Notes: a model not told the origin generated them from the letters alone. 64,000 nt of DNA from Sphingomonas sp. BK235 (GCF_004345855.1 NZ_SLXN01000002.1:310001-374000), one strand, 5' to 3'. Shown: positions 1-10,193, numbered from the stretch's first letter. Translations and numbers: made by a program.

Positions 1-228
1 GTCATAGCCGGGCCACGCATGCGCGACGAGCGGCGCGATCAGATGGCGGTCGGCGCGCGCGATGTCGCCCGCGAAGAAGGACCAGAGATGGTTGCCGCCG
101 ATCCGCTCACCCGCCTCGATCAACCGCACGTCGAGCAGCGGATGGCGGAGATGGACCGCGAGCGCGATCAGGGCACCGGCGAGCCCGCCGCCGACGATCG
201 CCAGGTCGCATCTCAGGGTGGCGGGCAT
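1..228 (-). CDS. crtY: Lycopene beta-cyclase, N-terminal part (runs off window)
   Basis: Only the first 76 codons are inside the window; the gene continues past base 1. The start ATG is at 228 (reverse strand). The N-terminus holds a Rossmann FAD/NAD-binding motif (AIVGGGLAGALIAL) at about residues 9-22, then an acidic residue ending the second strand (LIEAGERIGGNHLWSF). That GGNHxWSF signature is typical of CrtY-type lycopene cyclases, which close both ends of lycopene to make beta-carotene at the membrane. It follows rpoZ on the same strand, but a hairpin lies between them, so it probably has its own expression. Identification rests on the N-terminus only. Confidence 0.85.
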   Translation of the reverse strand, partial: MPATLRCDLAIVGGGLAGALIALAVHLRHPLLDVRLIEAGERIGGNHLWSFFAGDIARADRHLIAPLVAHAWPGYD

Positions 229-299
229 GACCCGGCGCTAACCTATCGCGGCCCGACGGGGAAGACCGCGCGGGCGACATCGCCGCGGCGAGTCGCCCG

Positions 300-325
300 G
301 GAGGAGGAACGGGGCGGTGCCCCGT
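300..325 (-). terminator. Hairpin after rpoZ, probable terminator
   Basis: Immediately downstream of the rpoZ stop on the reverse strand is a perfect 7-bp stem, ACGGGGC / GCCCCGT (309-325) with a 3-nt loop. It is followed on the transcript by a pyrimidine run (TTCCTCCTC) rather than a pure T tract, so termination strength is uncertain. Confidence 0.5.
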
Positions 326-331
326 CCGGCC

Positions 332-676
332 TCAGCCGTCGTAATCGGCGCCGAGATTCTGGTTGCGCGGCGGTGCCACCGCGGTGAGACGCAGCGCTTC
401 GGCCGAGGCGGCGAGGCTGCCGATCGCGTCGGCCTCCTCCTCGTCGTCGATCTGGACGCGCTGGAGGCTCTGCACCACCGACTCGTGCAGGTCGTCGGGA
501 CGCACCGTCTCCTCGGCAATTTCGCGCAAGGCGACCACGGGATTCTTGTCGCGATCGCGATCGATCGTCAGCTCGGCACCGCCCGACACCTGCCGCGCGC
601 GCTGGGCGGCGAGCAGGACCAGATCGAAGCGGTTCGGGATCTTGTCGACGCAATCCTCGACGGTGACGCGCGCCAT
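332..676 (-). CDS. rpoZ: DNA-directed RNA polymerase omega subunit
   Basis: A 114-aa protein beginning [20 protein letters not shown], which is the strongly conserved N-terminus of omega. Omega latches onto the beta-prime subunit and helps RNA polymerase assembly; in many proteobacteria it also contributes to ppGpp binding. The conserved core (residues 1-70, including LLAAQRARQ and the [11 protein letters not shown] helix) is intact; the C-terminal tail is acidic and variable as usual. The ATG at 676 has GAGG 7 nt upstream. The same frame stays open far upstream, but that is a GC-rich artefact overlapping other genes. Confidence 0.97.
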   Translation of the reverse strand: MARVTVEDCVDKIPNRFDLVLLAAQRARQVSGGAELTIDRDRDKNPVVALREIAEETVRPDDLHESVVQSLQRVQIDDEEEADAIGSLAASAEALRLTAVAPPRNQNLGADYDG

Positions 677-713
677 CGCGTATCCTCTTGTCGGTAACTC
701 AGGGAAGAGTGCG

Positions 714-742
714 CCTCTAGTCGAGCACCGGCCAGCCGTCAA
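714..742 (-). promoter_or_regulatory. Sigma-70-type promoter of rpoZ
   Basis: On the reverse strand, TTGACG (737-742) and TAGAGG (714-719) are separated by exactly 17 bp, 38 nt upstream of the rpoZ ATG. It is the best housekeeping-type promoter match I see in the window. Confidence 0.65.
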
Positions 743-811
743 GGAACCCGCCCGCCGCGCCGAGTCGCCCGCGCGCTTGCCCGGGCCGTCGCGAGCCGGC
801 ATCTGGGAGCG

Positions 812-1984
812 ATGGACGACGCCCCCGCGCAGCCGACCTTCACCGTGGAGGGCAATCGGCTGACCTTGCTCGACACCGGCCCGCGCCGGCTCGACGGATT
901 GATCGCGCTGATCGAGGGCGCGCGGTGCTCGCTGCGCGTGCTCTATTATATCTATGCGGACGATGCCTCGGGCCGGCGCGTCAATGCCGCGCTCGCCGCT
1001 GCGGCGGCACGCGGCGTGCGAGTCGCGCTGATCGTCGACGGCTTCGGCAGCGACGCCGCCGAGCCCGAATTCTTCGCGCCGCTCGAGCAGGCGGGGGTGT
1101 CGGTGTGCCGCTTCTCGGCCCGGTTCGGGCGGCGCTACCTGTTGCGCAACCACCAGAAGCTGGCGCTCGCCGACGCCGAGGACGACGCCGCGCGGATCAT
1201 CATCGGCGGCTTCAACATCGAGGACGATTATTTCGGCACGCCGCGCGAGCAGGCGTGGCGCGACCTCGGATTGCTGGTGGAAGGGCCCGCGGCGGCGCGG
1301 ATGGCGGGCTATTTCGACGCGCTGGAGCAGGGCATCCACGGCGGTGGACGCGTGCGCCGGCTCAACCGCGCGCTGGCGCGATGGAGCGAGGACGAGGGGC
1401 GGCTGCGCTGGCTGATCGGCGGGCCGACGCGCGAGCTGTCGCCCTGGGCCCGCGCGATCCGCGACGACATGCGCCGCGCCGCGCGGATCGACGTGATCGC
1501 GGGCTATTTCACCCCGAGTCCGACGCTGCTGCGCGCGCTCGAACGCGCCGGGCGTCGCGCCGCCGCGGTGCGGGTGGTCACCGCGGCGACATCCGACAAC
1601 AATGTGACGATCGCCGCGGCGCGCTTCACCTACGCGGGGCTGCTGCGCCGCGGGGTCGAACTGTTCGAATATGCCGCCACCAAGCTGCATACCAAGCTCT
1701 ATGTCGTCGACGACGCGACCTGGATCGGCAGCGCCAACCTCGACATGCGCAGTCTCTTCATCAACCTCGAGCTGATGCTGCGGATCGACGACGCCGCCTT
1801 CGCCGCGCACGTGCGCGCCTATGTCGAGGGCGAGATCGCGCAGTCCACCGCGATCACGCCCGAGGCCTATCGCGCCGCCACCGGCTGGTGGCAGCGGGCC
1901 AAGCAGTTCGTCGCTTATGCGCTGACCGCCGTGGCCGATCCCGCGATCTCGCGCGGGCTCAACTGGGGGATCGACTCGGAGTGA
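812..1984 (+). CDS. Phospholipase D-family phosphatidyltransferase, cardiolipin synthase-like
   Basis: 390 aa with two HKD motifs, each HxKx4D: His114-Lys116-Asp121 (NHQKLALAD) and a second beginning at about His293 (LHTKLYVVD), each followed by a G-S/G-x-N segment ([17 protein letters not shown]). Two such motifs form one active site in the PLD superfamily. The length, and the family habit of proteobacterial ClsB/ClsC enzymes, suggest transfer of phosphatidyl groups to make cardiolipin. There is no obvious N-terminal membrane helix, unlike ClsA, so a soluble or peripheral phospholipid enzyme fits best; another phosphodiesterase role is possible. It is divergent from rpoZ. Confidence 0.85.
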   Translation: MDDAPAQPTFTVEGNRLTLLDTGPRRLDGLIALIEGARCSLRVLYYIYADDASGRRVNAALAAAAARGVRVALIVDGFGSDAAEPEFFAPLEQAGVSVCRFSARFGRRYLLRNHQKLALADAEDDAARIIIGGFNIEDDYFGTPREQAWRDLGLLVEGPAAARMAGYFDALEQGIHGGGRVRRLNRALARWSEDEGRLRWLIGGPTRELSPWARAIRDDMRRAARIDVIAGYFTPSPTLLRALERAGRRAAAVRVVTAATSDNNVTIAAARFTYAGLLRRGVELFEYAATKLHTKLYVVDDATWIGSANLDMRSLFINLELMLRIDDAAFAAHVRAYVEGEIAQSTAITPEAYRAATGWWQRAKQFVAYALTAVADPAISRGLNWGIDSE

Positions 1985-2068
1985 GCCGCGCCGCCCGCCC
2001 GGCATAATTGTGCGACAAATCCGCCGTAGCGGGCTGTCCCGCCCGATCGCGGCGCGAGGGAGCAAGTG

Positions 2069-4972
2069 ATGCGCGTGTTGTACCTTCTGCTGGCCTCCAC
2101 CGCGCTGCCCGGCGCGGTGCCGCCCGCCATCGCGCAGCAGGCGCCGCCGCCCGACGCGAGCGCGGGCACGGTGGCACCGACCGGGAGCGCCGCCGCCACC
2201 CCGCCGCCACCCGCGACCACCGCGGTGCAGTCGAGCCAGGCCACGCCCGAGTCGGACCCCGCCGAAGCGGCGGCAGAAGGGGAAAGCGAGGACGAGCCCG
2301 CCGACATCGTCGTCACCGGCTCGCGCGGCCAGCGCGGCGCGGTGGTGGGGGACATCACCCCGGAGGAGCAGCTCTCCCAGGCCGACATCCGCAGCTATGG
2401 CGTCAGCTCCGTCACCGAATTGCTCAACGAGCTCAGCCCGCAGACGCGCTCCGGGCGCGGCGCCGGCGGCGCGCCGGTGGTGCTGCTCAACGGCCGGCGC
2501 ATCTCGGGCTTTCGCGAGATCCGCGACCTGCCCACCGAGGCGATCGCGCGCGTCGACATCCTGCCCGAGGAGGTCGCGCTCAAATACGGCTATCGCGCCG
2601 ACCAGCGCGTGGTGAACTTCGTGCTGCGCCGCCGCTTCCGCGCGGTGACCGCCGAGATCGAGGACCGCTTCGCCACCGAGGGCGGCCGCAATGCGCCCGG
2701 TGCCGAACTCGACCTGCTGCGCATCCGCGATCAGGGCCGCGTCAACCTCCATCTCGAATATAACCGCGCCGACTCGCTCACCGAGGCCGAGCGCGACATT
2801 CGCCAGGCGACCAACACCGCCGCGATCGACGGCAATATCGCGACGCGCGGGCGGCTCGCGATCGATCCGCTGTTCGGCGCCGCCACCTCTCTGGGCGTTC
2901 CGGCGGTGGCGGCGACCCGCGCGCCGCTGCTGGGCGAGTTCAGCGCGACGCGCAACGTCACCGACCAGTCGACCTATCGCACGCTGCTGCCCGAGCAGCG
3001 CACCTTCTCCGCCAACGGCACCTATGCCACGACGATCCTCGGCGACGTCGCCGCCACGCTGAACGCCACGGTCGACCATAGCAAAACCGAGGCGCTGCGC
3101 GGGCTCGCCGAGCTCGACCTCGCGTTGCCGGTGGGCAGCCCTTTCTCGCCCTTCGCGGTGCCGGTGACACTGACGCGCGCATTCGACACGCTGCCGCCGC
3201 TGACTCAGCAGGTCGAGACCACCCAGCTCCACCTCGGCGGGACGCTCAACGGCGACAAGGGGCGCTGGCGCTGGTCGGTGACGGGCAACCTCGACCGCGA
3301 CACCAGTGACACCGTGACGCAGACGGGATTCGACGGCAGCGCGCTCCAGGCGCGGCTGACCGCGCTCGACCCGCTCGCCAACCCTTATGCGCCGCTGACG
3401 CTCGCGCGCGCCGGCGACAATAAAGCGCGCTCGACCGCGACCAGCGCGGGGCTGGACGCGCTGGCGAGCGGGCCGCTGTTCGCGCTGCCCGCGGGCGACG
3501 CCAATGCCAGCCTGCGCATCGGGGCCTCGACCAGCGACTTCACCAGCCGCTCGGTGCGGTTCGGCACGCCCGTCGCGGCCGATATCGGGCGCGACATCGC
3601 CTCCTCGCAGCTCAACCTCGACCTGCCGATCGCGAGCCGCGCCGAGGGCGTGCTCGCCTTTCTCGGGAACCTGTCGTTCAACGGCAATGTCGCGGCCGAT
3701 CGGCTCTCCGACTTCGGGACGCTGTGGACCTTCGGCTATGGCGCCAACTGGCGGCCGATCGAGGGCGTGCGGCTGATCGCCTCGGTGACCGACCAGGAGG
3801 AGGCGCCCAGCGCGGCGCAGCTCGGCAATCCGGTGGTATCCACCCCGGGCGTGCGCGTGTTCGACTATGTCCGCGGCACCACCGCCACGGTGACGACGGT
3901 GACCGGGGGCAACCCCACCTTGATCGGCGACAATCGTCACGCGCTCAAGCTGGGGCTCGACGTCAAGCCGTGGGGCGGGCGCGACATCCGCTTCCGTGCC
4001 GATTACACGCGCCAGTCGACCGACGAACCGATCGCCAGCTTCCCCAGCGCGACCGCGGCGATCGAGGCGGCCTTCCCCGACCGTTATTCGCGCGACGCGC
4101 AGGGCAATCTGCTGCGGATCGACACCCGCCCGATCAACTTCGCCAAGCGCGAGACGTCGCAGCTCCGCTACGGCGTCAACTTGTCCTTCCGGCTCAAGTC
4201 GAAGATCCAGAAGGAGCTGGAGGCCTATCGCGCGGGTACCGGACCCAATCCCTTCGCGGGGATGCGCCCGCCGGGCGAGCGGCGCGGCGACCGCGACCGC
4301 GACCGCGACCGCGACCGCACCCGCCCCGACGGCAGCGCCACGCGCGGTGGCGACACCACGGGCGCCGCGCCGGCCGCAAGTACGCAGGGCGCGGACGCGC
4401 CGGCGGCCGGCGGGAACGGTCGCGCCGGTGGACCCGGCGGGGGTGGCTTCGGTCGGTTCGGCCGCGGCGGCGGCGCGCAGGCGGGCGGGCGGCTCCAGTT
4501 CGCGCTCTATCATACCTGGCACCTCACCGAGCGCGTGACGGTGGCGGACACCGGCCCGGTGCTGGACCTGCTCGACGGCGATGCGATCGGCAGCGCGGGA
4601 GGACAGCCGCGCCACGAGCTGGAGGGGCAGGCGGGCTATACCAACAACGGTCTGGGGGCGCGGCTGTCGGTCAATTTCCAGAGCGCCACGCGGGTCAACG
4701 GCGGTACCCCGGCGGCACCGGAGACGCTCGATTTCGGCAGCATCGCGACCGCCAACCTGCGGCTGTTCGCCGATCTGGGCGGGCGAATCGACTGGGTCCG
4801 CGCGCATCCGTGGATGCGCGGCACGCGCGTGAGCCTCCAGCTCGACAATCTGTTCAACACGCGCCAGCGCGTCACCGACCAGGCGGGCGAGGTGCCGATC
4901 GGCTTCCAGCCGGGCTATCTCGACCCGATCGGGCGCACCGTGCGGCTGTCGCTGCGCAAATTGTTCTACTGA
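2069..4972 (+). CDS. TonB-dependent receptor-like outer-membrane protein
   Basis: About 967 aa. A signal peptide with an AIAQ end is followed by a Pro/Ala-rich linker, then [10 protein letters not shown], the usual entry to a TonB plug. The plug spans about residues 95-200 ([36 protein letters not shown]). A long beta-barrel follows, ending in an aromatic residue after LSLRKLFY. Residues about 735-805 are a low-complexity insert: Arg-Asp repeats, then Gly/Ala-rich sequence, probably an exposed loop. Substrate unknown. ATG 2069 is preceded by GAGGGAG; a GTG at 2066 is the alternative start. No neighbouring gene suggests the ligand. Confidence 0.85.
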   Translation: MRVLYLLLASTALPGAVPPAIAQQAPPPDASAGTVAPTGSAAATPPPPATTAVQSSQATPESDPAEAAAEGESEDEPADIVVTGSRGQRGAVVGDITPEEQLSQADIRSYGVSSVTELLNELSPQTRSGRGAGGAPVVLLNGRRISGFREIRDLPTEAIARVDILPEEVALKYGYRADQRVVNFVLRRRFRAVTAEIEDRFATEGGRNAPGAELDLLRIRDQGRVNLHLEYNRADSLTEAERDIRQATNTAAIDGNIATRGRLAIDPLFGAATSLGVPAVAATRAPLLGEFSATRNVTDQSTYRTLLPEQRTFSANGTYATTILGDVAATLNATVDHSKTEALRGLAELDLALPVGSPFSPFAVPVTLTRAFDTLPPLTQQVETTQLHLGGTLNGDKGRWRWSVTGNLDRDTSDTVTQTGFDGSALQARLTALDPLANPYAPLTLARAGDNKARSTATSAGLDALASGPLFALPAGDANASLRIGASTSDFTSRSVRFGTPVAADIGRDIASSQLNLDLPIASRAEGVLAFLGNLSFNGNVAADRLSDFGTLWTFGYGANWRPIEGVRLIASVTDQEEAPSAAQLGNPVVSTPGVRVFDYVRGTTATVTTVTGGNPTLIGDNRHALKLGLDVKPWGGRDIRFRADYTRQSTDEPIASFPSATAAIEAAFPDRYSRDAQGNLLRIDTRPINFAKRETSQLRYGVNLSFRLKSKIQKELEAYRAGTGPNPFAGMRPPGERRGDRDRDRDRDRTRPDGSATRGGDTTGAAPAASTQGADAPAAGGNGRAGGPGGGGFGRFGRGGGAQAGGRLQFALYHTWHLTERVTVADTGPVLDLLDGDAIGSAGGQPRHELEGQAGYTNNGLGARLSVNFQSATRVNGGTPAAPETLDFGSIATANLRLFADLGGRIDWVRAHPWMRGTRVSLQLDNLFNTRQRVTDQAGEVPIGFQPGYLDPIGRTVRLSLRKLFY
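4289..4318 (+). repeat. Five in-frame copies of a 6-bp unit (GACCGC)
   Basis: Five perfect tandem GACCGC units encode an Arg-Asp run inside the receptor-like protein. The unit is a multiple of three, so copy-number change would alter loop length without breaking the frame. Confidence 0.85.
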
Positions 4973-5006
4973 GGACGACTCTTCGTCCCTTCGTGTCAGG
5001 TCGTAA

Positions 5007-6545
5007 TCAGCGTGCGCTCAGCCCCACCGCGGCCGCGAGCCAGGCCGCGGCCTGTTCGGGCGAGCGTTTGTCGGCGTCGCGATCGACCAGGTAATTGGCC
5101 CGGCGCATCGTCGCCACCGGGATCCGCCCGACCAGCGGCGCCAAGGCGGCGCGGAAGCGCGCGTCGTCGCGCCGCGCCGGCGCGACCAGCAGCACCGCGT
5201 CGTAGGACGGGATCGCGCCGCGGGGGTCGCCGAGCACGGTCAGCCGCTCCGCCGCGATCCGCCCGTCCGAGGAGAAGGCGCTGATCACGTCGGCGCGTCC
5301 GCTCGCCAGCGCGCGATACATGAAGGTCGGGCTGTACGGCGTCGCCGCCGCGAAGCGCAGCGGATAGGCCGAGCGGATCGCGGTCCATTCGGGTCGGTCG
5401 AGGAACTCGAGGTCGGCGCCCAGCCGCAGCCCCGGCGCCGCCGCGACCAGATCGTCGAGCGTCGCGATCCCGCGCGCGCGCGCGTCGTCGCCGCGCATCG
5501 CGAAGGCATAAGCATTCTCGAAGCCGAGCGACCCCAGCAAAGTGACGCCGCGCGACGTCTCGGTCCAGCGCGCCAGCTCTGCCACCAGCCGCGCGCGCGA
5601 GGGCGTCTCGCGCCGCGCCATCGCGCCGGTCCACAGCGTGCCCGCGTAATCGACGTAGACGTCGATCGCGCCGCTCGCCACCGCGCCGAACGCCACCGCC
5701 GAGCCGAGCCCGTCGCGATAGCTCACGCGATAGCCCGCGCGCTCCAGCCGCGCGCCGATCAGCCGCGCCAGGATATATTGTTCGGAGAAGTTCTTGGCGC
5801 CGACCACCACCGATCGCTCGCCGCCGTCGCTGTGCCACAGCGGGGCGCTCGCCGCGGCGCCCGCCGCGACCAGCAGCGCGAGCGCCGCCGCCATCCGCCG
5901 CCACTGCCGTCGCCCCGCGGCGCGCTCGGCGATGCCCAGCACCGCGTCGACCGCGAGCGCCAGCGCCGCCGCGCCGACGCAGCCCGCCAGCACCAGCGTC
6001 CACGCCTGGGTCTGCAGGCCGGCGAAGATCAGGTCGCCGAGGCTCGGCTGGCCAACGGTGGTGGAGAGCGTCGCGGCGCCGATCGTCCACACCGCGGCGG
6101 TGCGCACCCCCGCCATCGCGACCGGCAGCACCAGCGGCGCCTCCACCCAGCGCAGCTTCTGCCCCGCGGTCATGCCGATCCCGTCCGCCGCGGTCAGCAG
6201 CGCGCGGTCGATCCCGGCGAGTCCGGTGACGAGATTGCGCACGATTGGCAGCAGAGCGTAGAGCGTCAGCGCGAGCAGCGCCGGCAGGAAGCCGAGCGCG
6301 GGCACCGCGCGCCCGAGCAGCGCGCCGAGCCACAGCAGCGCCGGATAGAAGAGCGCGAGCAGCGCGAGGCTGGGGATCGTCTGCACCAGGCTGGCGAACC
6401 CCAGCACCGCCGCGCCGAGGTGGCGCCGGCGCGCTGCGAGCAGACCGAGCGGCAGCGCCAGCGCCAGCGCGAGCAGCAGCGCGGCGAGCCCGAGCAGCAG
6501 ATGCTGTGCCGCCAGCGCGGGGACGCGCGCGAACGCGGCGTTCAT
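5007..6545 (-). CDS. Glycine betaine/choline-type ABC transporter, permease fused to substrate-binding domain
   Basis: 512 aa in two parts. Residues 1 to about 225 form a permease with several membrane helices and the OpuCB/YehW-like segment [15 protein letters not shown], plus [16 protein letters not shown]. Residues from about 230 to the end are an OpuCC/OsmF-type binding domain beginning [18 protein letters not shown] and including [12 protein letters not shown]. Such fusions are known for osmoprotectant or quaternary-amine importers. The permease part would sit in the inner membrane with the binding domain on the periplasmic side. It overlaps the upstream ATPase gene by 4 nt, so the two are cotranscribed. 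The substrate is inferred, not shown. Confidence 0.88.
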   Translation of the reverse strand: MNAAFARVPALAAQHLLLGLAALLLALALALPLGLLAARRRHLGAAVLGFASLVQTIPSLALLALFYPALLWLGALLGRAVPALGFLPALLALTLYALLPIVRNLVTGLAGIDRALLTAADGIGMTAGQKLRWVEAPLVLPVAMAGVRTAAVWTIGAATLSTTVGQPSLGDLIFAGLQTQAWTLVLAGCVGAAALALAVDAVLGIAERAAGRRQWRRMAAALALLVAAGAAASAPLWHSDGGERSVVVGAKNFSEQYILARLIGARLERAGYRVSYRDGLGSAVAFGAVASGAIDVYVDYAGTLWTGAMARRETPSRARLVAELARWTETSRGVTLLGSLGFENAYAFAMRGDDARARGIATLDDLVAAAPGLRLGADLEFLDRPEWTAIRSAYPLRFAAATPYSPTFMYRALASGRADVISAFSSDGRIAAERLTVLGDPRGAIPSYDAVLLVAPARRDDARFRAALAPLVGRIPVATMRRANYLVDRDADKRSPEQAAAWLAAAVGLSAR

Positions 6546-7339
6546 GCCTGCGCCCCGCGCGCGAGCGCGGCGAGCCGCTCGCCCTGCGCGCGCGGCACCG
6601 CCACCAGCGCCGCGGCGGTGGCGCCGCCCGCGCCCGCGAGCAGCGCGGCCGGAGTCTCGTCCGCGACGAGGCGGCCGCGCTCCATCACCAGCACGCGGTC
6701 GGCGGCGAGCAGCGCCTCGGCCATGTCATGGGTCACCATCACCGTCGTCAGCGCCAGCTCGCGGTGAAGCCGCAGCACCGACCGCATCAGCGCCTCGCGC
6801 GTGACCGGGTCGAGCGCGCCGAACGGCTCGTCCATCAGCAGCAGCCGCGGCCCGGTGACCAGCGCGCGCGCGACGCCGACGCGCTGGCGCTGCCCGCCCG
6901 ACAGCGCGGCGGGGAGCCGCGACGCCAGCGCCGCGGGCAGGTCGACGAGGTCGAGCATCGCCGACACCCGCGCCGGATCGCGCCTTCCCGCCACGCGCAG
7001 CGGCAGCGCGACATTCTCCGCGACGCTGAGATGCGGGAACAGCCCCACCTCCTGGAACACATAGCCGATCCGGCGGCGCAGCAGGTGCGGTGGCCCGGCC
7101 GCCACATCCTCGCCGTCGATCGTCACGCGGCCGTCGCTCGGCGCCACCAGCCGGTTGACCGTGCGCAGCAGCGTCGACTTGCCCGAACCCGAGGGGCCGA
7201 CCAGCGCGACGAAGCTGCCCGGCGCGACCGTCAGCGACACGCCGTCGAGCGCGACGGTGCCGTCGGCATAGACTTTGGCGACGCGCTCGAACGCGATCGC
7301 CGGGCCGCTGGCCGGCAGGGGCAGCGATTGTGCTGGCAT
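6542..7339 (-). CDS. ABC transporter ATP-binding protein, glycine betaine/proline type
   Basis: 265 aa. The Walker A is GPSGSGKST, the signature LSGGQRQRVGVARAL, and the Walker B LLLMDEPFGALD, followed by the switch His in VMVTHDMAEAL. The Q-loop lies in GYVFQEVGLFPH. This is the OpuCA/ProV-like class of quaternary-amine importers, though no C-terminal CBS domains are present. It energises the fused permease-binding protein that overlaps its 3' end by 4 nt; together they can form a complete two-gene importer. It is divergent from the SDR gene, with 62 bp between starts. Confidence 0.9.
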   Translation of the reverse strand: MPAQSLPLPASGPAIAFERVAKVYADGTVALDGVSLTVAPGSFVALVGPSGSGKSTLLRTVNRLVAPSDGRVTIDGEDVAAGPPHLLRRRIGYVFQEVGLFPHLSVAENVALPLRVAGRRDPARVSAMLDLVDLPAALASRLPAALSGGQRQRVGVARALVTGPRLLLMDEPFGALDPVTREALMRSVLRLHRELALTTVMVTHDMAEALLAADRVLVMERGRLVADETPAALLAGAGGATAAALVAVPRAQGERLAALARGAQA

Positions 7340-7401
7340 CGCGCGCGACGATGCGGGAAGCCTGCGCCACGAACAAGCGTGAAGAAGCGGGAGAGGGTGG
7401 G

Positions 7402-8184
7402 ATGAAGGCGATACTCGTCACCGGCGGCGGCTCGGGCATCGGTCGCGCGGTGGCGCAGCGCTTCGCCGCGGAGGGCTGGAGCGTCGGGCTCGCCGACATC
7501 GACCAGCGCGGACTGGCCGAGACCGCGGCGCTGCTGCCGCGCGACCGTACCAGCACGCATCAGATGGACGTGCGCGACCCGGCCGAATGGGAGCATGTGC
7601 TCGCCGATTTCGCCGCGATCAGCGACGGCCGGCTCGACGTGCTGTTCAACAACGCGGGCGTGGCGGCGAGCGGCGCGTTCGGTGAGATCGGGATCGAGGC
7701 GCTCGACCGCGTCATCGACGTCAATTTTCGCGGCGTGGCCTATGGCGCGCGGCTGGCCTATCCCTATCTGCGCGCGACGGCGGGATCGTGCCTGCTCAAC
7801 ACCGCCTCGGCCTCGGCGATCTACGGCTCGTCCGGGCTGGCGGCCTATTCGGCGACCAAGTTCGCGGTGCGCGGCCTCACCGAAGCGCTCGATGGCGAGT
7901 GGGCGCGCGACGGGATCCGGGTTCGCTCGCTGATGCCGGGGTTCATCGACACCGCGCTGCTCGCGGCGCCGGTCGGAGGCTCCAACCGCACCGCGCGCGA
8001 GGCGGTGGTGGCGGCGGGGCTCGAGTTCACCCCGGTGGAGGTGGTGGCGGACAAGGCCTGGGCGGCGGTGCAGGGCGACCGCGTCCATACGCTCGTGGGG
8101 CCGACCGCGCGGCGGCTCGCCTTCGCGGCGCGCTGGCTGCCGGGACGGTTGCGCCGATCGATGCGGCGGCGGGTGATGCGGTAG
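7402..8184 (+). CDS. Short-chain dehydrogenase/reductase (SDR), classical type
   Basis: 260 aa starting MKAILVTGGGSGIGRAVAQR. The TGxxxGIG cofactor motif is at about residues 7-14, NNAG is at about residue 82, and the catalytic YxxxK is in AAYSATKFAVRGL. These are all intact, so it should be an active NAD(P)(H) oxidoreductase with unknown substrate. Asp after beta-2 (LADIDQRG) hints at NAD preference. The ATG at 7402 follows GAGAGGGTGG. Longer upstream frames lack a better ribosome site. It stands alone, divergent from the ABC importer. Confidence 0.88.
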   Translation: MKAILVTGGGSGIGRAVAQRFAAEGWSVGLADIDQRGLAETAALLPRDRTSTHQMDVRDPAEWEHVLADFAAISDGRLDVLFNNAGVAASGAFGEIGIEALDRVIDVNFRGVAYGARLAYPYLRATAGSCLLNTASASAIYGSSGLAAYSATKFAVRGLTEALDGEWARDGIRVRSLMPGFIDTALLAAPVGGSNRTAREAVVAAGLEFTPVEVVADKAWAAVQGDRVHTLVGPTARRLAFAARWLPGRLRRSMRRRVMR

Positions 8185-8212
8185 ATCCTCCCCGGCAGGG
8201 GAAGGGCCTATC

Positions 8213-8512
8213 TCACCCCCCTAGGATCGCGTCGATCGCGGTGGCCAGCTCGACGTCGCGCTCGGACAGGCCGCCGGCGTCGTGCGTGGTGAGCAGTATC
8301 TCCACCCGGTTCCACACGTTGCTCCACTCGGGGTGATGATCGGCGCGCTCGGCGAGCAGCGCCACCTGCGCCATGAAGCCGAACGCCTCGGCGAAGTCGG
8401 TGAAGACGATCGTGCGCGTGATCGCGTCGCGCGCGTCGTCATAATCCCATTCGGGCAGCGCATCGAGCGCGTCGGCGCGCTCCGCCTCGCTGAGTTGTTC
8501 GATCGCCGCCAT
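8213..8512 (-). CDS. phhB: 4a-hydroxytetrahydrobiopterin dehydratase (pterin-4a-carbinolamine dehydratase)
   Basis: 99 aa, the normal size for PCD/DCoH. It carries the family signature around [27 protein letters not shown], in which the His-His-Pro-Glu-Trp segment holds the catalytic histidines. The enzyme dehydrates the carbinolamine left by phenylalanine hydroxylase and recycles the pterin; it also occurs in bacteria lacking that hydroxylase, where a folate-related role has been suggested. No hydroxylase gene is in the window. It is divergent from the metallopeptidase gene. Confidence 0.92.
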   Translation of the reverse strand: MAAIEQLSEAERADALDALPEWDYDDARDAITRTIVFTDFAEAFGFMAQVALLAERADHHPEWSNVWNRVEILLTTHDAGGLSERDVELATAIDAILGG

Positions 8513-8578
8513 GTCGCGCTCCCTCTCGCCCGCCGGCGCGCTTGCCGTGGCCCGAGCGCGAGCGGTATGGCGCTGGGG

Positions 8579-8989
8579 ATGAACGAGCAAGACCCGATGG
8601 GCGCGGCGCCCTCCGCCGACGCGATCGAGGCGCAGGCGCGCGCGGTGATCGCGCGCCTGCCCGCCGCGTTCCGCCAGCATCTCGGCGAGGTCGTGCTGCT
8701 GGTCGAGGAAGAGGCGGACGCGGAGACGCTCGCCGCGCTGGAGATCGAGCATCCGCTCGACCTCACCGGCGTCTACCACGGTCGCCCGATCGGCGAGAAG
8801 AGCGCGTTCGACTCCGCCGCGCTGCCCGACCGCATCCATCTGTATCGCCAGGCGATCCTGGCCGAATGGTGCGAGACCGGGGTGCGGCTGGACGATCTCG
8901 TCGCGCATGTGACGATCCACGAGATCGGGCATCACTTCGGGCTGAGCGACGACGATATGCACGCGCTGGAAGACGCGGTGGCGGATTGA
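8579..8989 (+). CDS. Zincin-like metallopeptidase family protein
   Basis: About 136 aa with an HExxHxxGxxD zinc motif near the C-terminus ([14 protein letters not shown]). This matches the small cytoplasmic MMP-like zincins (Pfam zincin_1 type), whose substrates are mostly unknown. There is no signal peptide. Starts at 8567 and 8579 are both possible; the second is preceded by GGGG and matches the expected beginning of the fold. The stop codon overlaps the TTG start of the following ccmA, suggesting translational coupling. Confidence 0.8.
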   Translation: MNEQDPMGAAPSADAIEAQARAVIARLPAAFRQHLGEVVLLVEEEADAETLAALEIEHPLDLTGVYHGRPIGEKSAFDSAALPDRIHLYRQAILAEWCETGVRLDDLVAHVTIHEIGHHFGLSDDDMHALEDAVAD

Positions 8990-9561
8990 CGCTGCTGGCG
9001 GCGCGCGGGTTGGCGGTGGCGCGCGGCGGGCGCGTCCTCGCCGAAGGGATCACGCTCGAGCTGGCGCGCGGCGCGGCGGTGCTGGTCACCGGCGCGAACG
9101 GCGCGGGAAAGTCGTCACTGCTGCGCGTGCTCGCGGGGCTGCTTGCCCCCGCCGCGGGCACGGTAGCGCGCGACGCGCGGATCGCCTGGATGGGCGAGGC
9201 CGCCGCACTCGACGCCGATCGCCCGCTCGCCGCCGCGCTCGCTTTCTGGGCGGCGCAGGACGGGGTGCCCGCCGCCGCGACCCGTGTCGCCGCGGCGCTG
9301 GCGGCGGTGGCGCTCGACGATCTCGCCGATGTGCCGGTGCGGCTGCTCTCGACCGGGCAGCGCCGCCGCGCCGCGCTGGCGCGCGTGGTCGCGTCGGGCG
9401 CGCCGGTGTGGCTGCTCGACGAGCCCGCCAGCGGGCTCGACGCGGCGGCGGTGGCGCGGCTCGAGCTGCTGCTGGAGGGGCATCGCGGCGGCGGCGGCGC
9501 GGTGGTGGTGGCGACCCACCAGCCGCTCGTGCTGGCGGGCGCCAGCGAGGTGGCGCTGTGA
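8986..9561 (+). CDS. ccmA: Heme ABC exporter ATP-binding protein CcmA
   Basis: 191 aa, short as is typical for CcmA. It has Walker [10 protein letters not shown], signature [13 protein letters not shown], Walker [13 protein letters not shown] and the switch His in [12 protein letters not shown] instead of LSGGQ is characteristic of CcmA. It acts with CcmB in system I cytochrome c maturation, in releasing holo-CcmE. The only start that preserves the N-terminal strand is TTG at 8986, overlapping the previous stop; no ATG exists nearby. It is followed by ccmB with a GTGA overlap. Confidence 0.92.
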   Translation: MTLLAARGLAVARGGRVLAEGITLELARGAAVLVTGANGAGKSSLLRVLAGLLAPAAGTVARDARIAWMGEAAALDADRPLAAALAFWAAQDGVPAAATRVAAALAAVALDDLADVPVRLLSTGQRRRAALARVVASGAPVWLLDEPASGLDAAAVARLELLLEGHRGGGGAVVVATHQPLVLAGASEVAL

Positions 9562-10193
9562 CCGCGCTGATCTGGCGCGACGTGCGGCGGTCCTACGCGG
9601 GGGGCGGCGCGACGTTGCTGGTCGCCTTCTTCCTGCTGGTGGCGACGTTGTTCCCCTTCGCGATCGGGTCGGATGCCGCGCTGCTCGCGCGCGTCGGCGG
9701 CGGGGTGGTCTGGGCCGCGGCGCTGCTCGCCGCGCTGCTGCCGGTCGAGCGGCTGATCGCGCCCGATCTGGAGGCGGGGGTCATCGACCAGCTCGTCGTG
9801 CGCGGGCAGACGCCGGTGACGGTCGCCGCGGCCAAGACCGCCGCGCACTGGCTCGCCTTCGCACCGCCGCTGCTGGTCGCGGCGCCGGTCGCGGCGGCGC
9901 TGCTCGACCTCTCGGCGGAGCGACTGCTGCTGGTGCTGGCCGGGCTGGCGCTGGGAACGCCGGGGCTGGCCGCACTCGCGGTGGCGACCGCGGCGCTCAC
10001 CGCGGGGGTGCGTGGCGCGGGCGCGGTGGCGGGGCTGGTGATGCTGCCGCTCGCGGTGCCGCTGCTGATCTTCGGGGCGGGCGCGCTGGCGGGAGACGGC
10101 GGCGGGCTCCAGCTGCTCGCCGCGACCAGCCTGGTGCTGCTGGTCGGCGGCCCGGTCGCCGCCGGGGCGGCGATCCGCGCCGCTATGGAGTGA
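9558..10193 (+). CDS. ccmB: Heme exporter protein CcmB (inner-membrane permease)
   Basis: 211 aa, about six hydrophobic segments. The N-terminal LIWRDVRRSY and the segment RLIAPDLEAGVIDQLVVRG, with PLLVAAPVAAALL downstream, follow the CcmB pattern. It is the membrane partner of CcmA in cytochrome c biogenesis. GTG start overlaps the ccmA stop. ccmC, ccmD, ccmE and ccmF are not adjacent; a terminator and a convergent gene follow instead, so the other ccm genes must lie elsewhere. Confidence 0.92.
   Translation: MTALIWRDVRRSYAGGGATLLVAFFLLVATLFPFAIGSDAALLARVGGGVVWAAALLAALLPVERLIAPDLEAGVIDQLVVRGQTPVTVAAAKTAAHWLAFAPPLLVAAPVAAALLDLSAERLLLVLAGLALGTPGLAALAVATAALTAGVRGAGAVAGLVMLPLAVPLLIFGAGALAGDGGGLQLLAATSLVLLVGGPVAAGAAIRAAME

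Noticed and set aside
332..4807. A reverse-strand open frame of nearly 1,500 codons
   Set aside because: Only the last 114 codons (rpoZ) are real. The rest is antisense to the phospholipase D-like and receptor genes, is rich in Arg/His/Gly/Ala, and has no domain; it is a by-product of high GC.
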